Shown piece after piece: positions 59,564 through 64,000 of a DNA stretch of 64,000 nt (position 1 is its first letter; every line of letters begins with the position of its first letter). The notes under the pieces are model-generated. The model was not told where the DNA came from and did not search any database. It worked only from the letters and a program-made list of their open reading frames with translations. The stretch is from Nitzschia sp. DOCU1 (taxonomy: Eukaryota > Bacillariophyta > Bacillariophyceae > Bacillariales > Bacillariaceae): contig OX595994.1 of assembly GCA_951394045.1 (NCBI GenBank), positions 1,116,001-1,180,000 on the forward strand. The letters are read 5' to 3'. Made by a program: the position numbers and the translations under genes.

Positions 59564-60745
59564 CTAGCTATAGTCTGATGAATTTACATTCAAGTTGGGA
59601 AAACGGCAAGATTTCTCTCGTTCGATACGTTCAAAACCATTGTATCGTTCTACCGTGGAGCTCCTTCCAGATGCTGTCATGCGATCGATTGAATTTCGGA
59701 CGGGCCCGCAGCTCCCTGTCGAAAAATTAATCTCCACGATGGTAGTCTTGTCAATTGTTGGATATTGGTTTGCCAACATGTCCTTCATTATCTCAACGCG
59801 CGTAGTTCGAGGTGGCGGAATGGACAAGTAGTCGTTCAATTTGTATGCTTGTGACTTGCCGTTCTCAAATTTTACAAGAACGTCGACGCTGGAACGAGGC
59901 GTTTCACCAAGTTCGGGATCCAGCACATACGGCGAGTCTCCTGGCTTTTGCAAATCCTTTTTCAGAACATACAAATCACAATTGTGGGCATTCCATACCG
60001 AATGAAAGGTAGTGGGTGACCAGTGGAAGAGCTGCATAAGCACAAAACGCATCGTCAAGCCATGTGTCACGACGACCAAAGCATCGACGGGCTCGTATCC
60101 CACACGACAATTGACGTTTAATACAGACTCAAACCACCACGTCTTGACGCGATCGTACACGTCCGCGCCACTCTCTCCAGTAGGAAATCGATACCAAAAT
60201 CGCCCGATCGACTTTTGTTGCTCCCGAAAATGCTGAAACTCGTCGTCTTGCAGATTGCCGAATTCTTGTTCGCGAATCCTTGATTCCACGTCCGTCCGAA
60301 CGACTCTATGGTCAAACGGCGGCCGCATGAAAAACGAGGTCTGAAGCGTCCGCTGAAATGGCGAGACAACCAGGTGGACCCGCCGAATCGGTGTCAACGT
60401 TGGGTCATTGTCATATTTCTGAAAGATTTTCTCAATCCTTTCCCCAGCAAAATGGGCTTCATCGACTCCTACGCTGGATAGCTCGATCAAATTGTCGGCT
60501 TTCTTTCGCCAGAGAGTGTCGTCAGCATTGCCCTCACTTTCCCCATGACGCACCAATATAATGAGGGCAGGTAGGCGCGATCGACGATCCACTTCATAAC
60601 GAAGCCAGTCCTCGCCCTCGGATTCCTTCGTGATCTTGGCTATCTTTCTCTGTAACGCTATCGCAGCGATTGCACCCACTGTTGCACCTGCACCAATCAA
60701 CAAAAGACTATTGGATCGGCCCATTTCTGTATTGTGGAGAGGCAT
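59564..60745 (-). CDS. Membrane-anchored histidine phosphatase (phosphoglycerate-mutase-like)
   Basis: Single exon, 393 aa, ATG at 60745. An N-terminal hydrophobic segment (LLLIGAGATVGAIAAIAL, about residues 14-31) anchors it. The domain has IILVRHGESEGN (catalytic R-H-G), VVSPFQRTLQT, RIREQEFGNLQ, RFPTGESGADVYDRV and VVVTHGLTMRFVLM (second His). All core residues are present. It resembles the fungal Det1-type branch rather than glycolytic mutases. The C-terminal 110 residues are a lineage-specific extension. The substrate is unknown. Confidence 0.85.
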   Translation of the reverse strand: MPLHNTEMGRSNSLLLIGAGATVGAIAAIALQRKIAKITKESEGEDWLRYEVDRRSRLPALIILVRHGESEGNADDTLWRKKADNLIELSSVGVDEAHFAGERIEKIFQKYDNDPTLTPIRRVHLVVSPFQRTLQTSFFMRPPFDHRVVRTDVESRIREQEFGNLQDDEFQHFREQQKSIGRFWYRFPTGESGADVYDRVKTWWFESVLNVNCRVGYEPVDALVVVTHGLTMRFVLMQLFHWSPTTFHSVWNAHNCDLYVLKKDLQKPGDSPYVLDPELGETPRSSVDVLVKFENGKSQAYKLNDYLSIPPPRTTRVEIMKDMLANQYPTIDKTTIVEINFSTGSCGPVRNSIDRMTASGRSSTVERYNGFERIEREKSCRFPNLNVNSSDYS

Positions 60746-60978
60746 CTTTCAGTTGTGAAGGTGGTGCCGATTTGTTCCCCGGATGCCAATCAAAAAGCAT
60801 CACAGAGACCACGATTCGATTGATTCACGGATTTCTCTCGGCGGCGCAGAAGAAAGATCCGTGTTGGGCGACAGGCAGACGGACGGATCTTTGACCGCAA
60901 GATCTCGTTGTCGGTTCGCTCCTGTCAAAGTACGAAGGATTTGTGTACTTGATATACCTTAATAAGGACTGTTAAGAC

Positions 60979-61028
60979 AGCGTGATTGGATTAGCTCTGT
61001 GGTTCGATTCCACAGTACGTTAGTTTTT
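60979..61028 (+). ncRNA. tRNA-like element: isolated T-arm (B-box) with Pol III terminator
   Basis: TGTGG-TTCGATT-CCACA (60998-61014) is a perfect T-stem and T-loop and contains the Pol III B-box GGTTCGATTCC. A run of five T follows at 61024-61028. AGCGTG (60979-60984) can pair with TACGTT (61016-61021) using two G-U pairs, like an acceptor stem. There is no room for D and anticodon arms: the whole element is about 43 nt. It is either a decayed tRNA, a short Pol III transcript or chance. Confidence 0.35.
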
Positions 61029-61083
61029 AACACGCTCCTGCTTTCGTCGTTTTAGTTTGGCGCCACAATAACAAAGAGTGCGG

Positions 61084-62202
61084 ATGCTTGAAAGGATGAG
61101 AGTGCATACCATTATCCCTTGCCTTGTTTATTACCTTCTTTGGGTTCCTTCGACGGAAGGTTTCGTGCCGATTGCAGTGCCATTTGTGCTACAAGAACCT
61201 CATGGTTACGGTCGATCGAGTTCATCCCTCGGTGCCAACGCCTCTGGACCAAAAGCAGCTGGACGTCAGAGACCATCGCGACGCAGTGTCGATGGTGGGA
61301 CTACTAGTAGTAGTGATCCCAAGTTAACACGCACTCCACGAGAACGAAAGCCAGAGGCAGCAAAGTTTGACGGAAAAGCGTTGACGGCCGTGCAGAACCC
61401 AAACGAGTCAGCCCCACCTTTGGACCTCCAGTCGCTACTTTCGTCATCGCCGCCGCCGATCCGATGCATGATTGAAGGAGAACTCCAGTTTAAAAAAGAG
61501 ATTGAAAATCAACCTCCATTTCAGTTTTGTTCATTGGACGACCTGTTTGGTACTGAGCTGGGGTTTTCCAAAAAGTTTAACTCGGACATGGGATTCCGTC
61601 AGGAACTTCGCGCCGCTATTCGGCAGGATATTTTCAACACTACTCCTTTCTACGCGAATCTTTCGGAAAAGGCCGCAAGTGTTCTTTTGCTACCGGATTC
61701 CTCTCTAGAAGGTTCGTGGCGGATGCCCGAAACAATGGATCGAATGACACAGACCACCGCTGTTTTAAAGGCAGCATTGGGCAAAGAGGCACCGACGGGT
61801 GATGAGTTCTTCAAAGCTATTGGGAACCTGTGCGGATCCAAGCCTTCGACACATTGGATCGATATCTTTGGAGTCCAAGATCGCAAGATAAACCATTCTT
61901 GGCATCTCGACTTTGGCCAATCACCGGAGAATAGTCGGACGGTGCTTCTAGGATTCCCGCCTGAAGACAACTACTCTGGGTGTGGCGTTTTCTCACACAT
62001 TGTACCGCTGAAGCAAGAATGTACGGCACCAAAAGATCATCCGCGCATGGAGCCAGTTCTTTTTGATGGGACAGTGGACGAGACCTACATTGTGCGACCT
62101 CGATACGAGCCTGGGCGAGAGCTCATTTTCTATCGAGACATTGACATCCTACACTCTGCACCCGATGTCACGTATCGGACAAGTATCATGAGATTCATGT
62201 AG
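61084..62202 (+). CDS. Putative plastid or secretory 2-oxoglutarate/Fe(II) oxygenase-like protein
   Basis: Single exon, 372 aa from ATG 61084; ATG 61096 is an alternative and the frame begins at a GTG two codons earlier. A signal peptide (IIPCLVYYLLWVPSTEGF) ends in a possible plastid junction (EGFVP). A basic Ser/Pro linker follows. The C-terminal third has the 2OG-oxygenase spacing: HSWHLDFG with His274-x-Asp276, then ILHSAPDVTYRTSIMRFM with His357 and a downstream Arg. Other conserved-looking text: LLGFPPEDNYSGCGVFSHIV. No close family is recognised, so the fold is inferred from the H-x-D...H...R pattern. Confidence 0.6.
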   Translation: MLERMRVHTIIPCLVYYLLWVPSTEGFVPIAVPFVLQEPHGYGRSSSSLGANASGPKAAGRQRPSRRSVDGGTTSSSDPKLTRTPRERKPEAAKFDGKALTAVQNPNESAPPLDLQSLLSSSPPPIRCMIEGELQFKKEIENQPPFQFCSLDDLFGTELGFSKKFNSDMGFRQELRAAIRQDIFNTTPFYANLSEKAASVLLLPDSSLEGSWRMPETMDRMTQTTAVLKAALGKEAPTGDEFFKAIGNLCGSKPSTHWIDIFGVQDRKINHSWHLDFGQSPENSRTVLLGFPPEDNYSGCGVFSHIVPLKQECTAPKDHPRMEPVLFDGTVDETYIVRPRYEPGRELIFYRDIDILHSAPDVTYRTSIMRFM

Positions 62203-62587
62203 AACATTGGAGAGAGAAGTGTGGGTGCTGAAGCAACATGGTGAATGCCTTCGGAAGACAAATTGATGCGTTGATCGAATGAATCGAATCATCACGGGGG
62301 AAGGCGTTTAGTCACATCAGTCGACCAAAATGTTGGATCGATCGATGAGATGATTTGTGCGCGAGCCAGCCAGCCACCAAGATGCTTCCATCGGATTGAA
62401 TTTTTGCCGTTTGCGCCTTGCTCGATGATGGAAGATCACCATGTTGAGAAACAAGGCAAGACAATGCTTCCATGGAATTACTTTGTTGATCCATTGCTTG
62501 TATCCAAGGCCTATTTCAACTTCAACTGTCGCCTCCTCTGGAACTGCAAATCCACAGAAAGTAGTATCAGTCCTTTTGCGCAACATC
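62203..62587. other. Intergenic upstream of the zinc-protein gene
   Basis: No clear element. The frame of the next gene is open back to ATG 62441, so part of this may be coding. Confidence 0.4.
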
Positions 62588-63991
62588 ATGTCGCAATCGA
62601 ATATGGAGAACGATGTGCTGCCTGCCTCCAAAAATCCAATGTTCCACTCAACTTTCCTCGAATCATCGTGGTCGGTTGCGGAATGGATCACACAACTTGA
62701 GATTGAAGTTGTGCGGATTTTGTCTGAGCACTCCGAAGGCCGACAAACGTTTTTGCACTACCTGAACAAGTGTGCCGAGTTTACCTACCTGGTTCGTGCG
62801 TATTTAGTGTATGTAAGCTCCACACGTGACAAAATTCGACACCACATTTCCGCGAAGGATGACATCATTATGACCATTGCGCATCGCCGTGAGATTGAGA
62901 GATGCTTCTTTTTGCATGATGCGATGACTTGGCACTTCGAGATCACCTGTTTCAACCTTGATGCGTTGAGAATCGGAATCGATCCCTGGGACCGCCGCCG
63001 TCGTCTCTTGAAGGGAATCCGAGAAGGTACTCGTAGTGAGCAATATACTTCTTTGGATGGATGCCGTCCGGCTGTTCCGGTAGCCTTTGTACGCGCAGGC
63101 GCAGGACCACTCGCTGATTCAAAGCACGTCGACGGTCAAACACGGCTACGAGTCTTCGAATCACTAGGCTTGAAGAACGAGTCGCCAGCCTTTGACACAA
63201 TGAGCGAAAGTGAGAACATCGCTGCTGTTCCCTCCAGCTCTCGACTCGGGCTTGCTGATTCTCCTAGCGCACGAATGTCCGCAGTCGCTTTAGCCAGTAA
63301 TCCACTCGCTGATATGACCAATACCGCTGACAAAACAACAGTCAGTGCAAGAGCTTCAACTCCCAAGTCAAGAGCTGCCAAGCAGGTGAAATGGTTGAAG
63401 ACAAGTCACCGCTTGAAAAAGATCCTTATCGATCAGAAGAAGGAAGAAGTGGACCGTACGTGGCTTTCGACACGCTTTCACACATGTGGCATCTGTACCC
63501 GATTCATGAGCAAAGATGACGGGACCCTGTTTTTCTGCAACAAGTGCAGCTGCTACGTCTGCGTATTATGCAACTGCTCGACGTTTCACTCGGAAAATCA
63601 GCACGAACTGTGCCTAGCTGTCGAAAACAAGGCCCAGAACACTTCGCCCAAGAAGCGCAAAAAGAAGAGAAAGCAAAACAAAAGGAAGAGCAAAGATAGT
63701 GACGGCCAGAATGTACCTTCGCTTACTATTGACGCGGAACCCTCAACGAATATCGGGCCGGCTTCACCATCTGGATCTGCGAATGATTTGGAGGATACAG
63801 ATCCCCCTGTTTTTGATCTTGTCGCCATGCTGCTCAAGACTGGAAGCATTATCGCTGTCGCGGACTTTATTGACAGTCAAGAAGAACAAGGGATCGACCT
63901 TGACTTTGGATATGATCCTGAACGGGAATTCCCCTTTGGACACATTCGTCTTCGATCGACCGCCAAGGGAACCTTAAGTGGCCACTTGTAG
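62588..63991 (+). CDS. Cys-rich zinc-binding protein, unknown family
   Basis: Single exon, 467 aa from ATG 62588 (MSQSNMEN); ATG 62441 would add 49 residues. The first 150 residues are helical (EWITQLEIEVVRILSEHS, HHISAKDDIIMTIAHRREIE). A Cys/His cluster near residues 298-330 is the key feature: CGICTRFM, FFCNKC, CYVCVLC, NC, then FHSENQH, enough for two zinc ions in a cross-brace-like array, similar to B-box, RING or PHD arrangements but matching none exactly. A strong basic patch (KKRKKKRKQNKRKSK) follows, likely nuclear or RNA-binding. The acidic C-terminus ends near the window edge with an intact stop. Confidence 0.7.
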   Translation: MSQSNMENDVLPASKNPMFHSTFLESSWSVAEWITQLEIEVVRILSEHSEGRQTFLHYLNKCAEFTYLVRAYLVYVSSTRDKIRHHISAKDDIIMTIAHRREIERCFFLHDAMTWHFEITCFNLDALRIGIDPWDRRRRLLKGIREGTRSEQYTSLDGCRPAVPVAFVRAGAGPLADSKHVDGQTRLRVFESLGLKNESPAFDTMSESENIAAVPSSSRLGLADSPSARMSAVALASNPLADMTNTADKTTVSARASTPKSRAAKQVKWLKTSHRLKKILIDQKKEEVDRTWLSTRFHTCGICTRFMSKDDGTLFFCNKCSCYVCVLCNCSTFHSENQHELCLAVENKAQNTSPKKRKKKRKQNKRKSKDSDGQNVPSLTIDAEPSTNIGPASPSGSANDLEDTDPPVFDLVAMLLKTGSIIAVADFIDSQEEQGIDLDFGYDPEREFPFGHIRLRSTAKGTLSGHL

Positions 63992-64000
63992 TCAACTCTC

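Noticed and set aside
60979..61022. Canonical tRNA gene
   Set aside because: T-arm and terminator are convincing, but no D-arm, anticodon arm or clean acceptor stem can be placed upstream.
62317..62691. 124-codon minus-strand frame
   Set aside because: Some protein-like stretches, but no ATG at its start, no splice partner, and overlap with the 5' part of the zinc-protein gene.
1..64000. CRISPR arrays, insertion sequences, bacterial operons, integrated virus or transposon
   Set aside because: No regularly spaced repeats, transposase, integrase, reverse transcriptase or capsid-like frames were seen; introns and targeting peptides are eukaryotic.

Overview
The window looks like nuclear DNA of a diatom, probably a pennate species. 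About 40 protein genes lie roughly 1.5 kb apart on both strands. Their GT-AG introns are short (69-149 nt where I could define them). Several proteins start with a signal peptide followed by an Ala/Ser-x-Ala-Phe/Phe-Pro-like junction, the bipartite targeting signal of a secondary red plastid. One gene carries the diatom-enriched DUF6824 domain and another the VRF...LWF motif that I associate with diatom hypothetical proteins. The species assignment is inference. Many open frames run upstream of the first ATG, so starts were set at the first credible ATG. Exons were joined only where splice sites, phase and protein similarity agreed.

1-10.7 kb: a glycogenin-like GT8 glycosyltransferase (cut by the window edge), a TAPT1-family ER membrane protein, a class I glutamine amidotransferase-like enzyme, a single-TM unknown, a DUF6824 protein and a diverged YrdC/Sua5-like protein. 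11.4-19.3 kb: two divergently oriented paralogous Cys-rich ectodomain membrane proteins flanking an Ala-rich coiled-coil protein, then a VRF-motif protein, a possible 67-aa membrane protein and an HMG-box protein. 20.2-29.7 kb: a sirtuin, a mitochondrial DUF4460/TCAIM-like protein, a second GT8 enzyme, ribosomal protein uS19 (S15) and the DDX54/Dbp10 helicase. 30-38.7 kb: a thylakoid-lumen protein with a duplicated SLPSYDA motif, an eight-exon plastid cyclophilin, an ankyrin-repeat protein, a GAF-like putative regulator and a type II glycosyltransferase.

38.7-48.5 kb: two tandem single-pass proteins sharing a Cys-rich DWV domain, a four-TM protein, thymidine phosphorylase, a plastid protein with two SelW-like Rdx domains, and a helical protein whose reading frame needs a 68-nt intron or has a frameshift. 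49-57.6 kb: a twin CX9C protein, an N-myristoylated CDPK-like kinase with degenerate EF-hands, a DUF4787 secreted protein, a basic disordered protein, mitochondrial methylglutaconyl-CoA hydratase (AUH), a membrane-anchored plastid MsrA and a proline-rich disordered protein. 58-64 kb: a stand-alone three-exon dethiobiotin synthetase, a membrane-anchored histidine phosphatase, a tRNA-like T-arm with a Pol III terminator, a 2OG-oxygenase-like protein and a Cys-rich zinc protein.

There is no operon-like pathway. The products serve housekeeping (translation, ribosome biogenesis, biotin, leucine catabolism, pyrimidine salvage), plastid redox and folding, and Golgi glycosylation, next to many lineage-specific membrane proteins. 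The best candidates for something undescribed are the divergent ectodomain pair, the tandem DWV-domain pair, the double-Rdx plastid protein, the CDPK-derived kinase, and a dispersed 10-bp palindrome (CTACCGGTAG).
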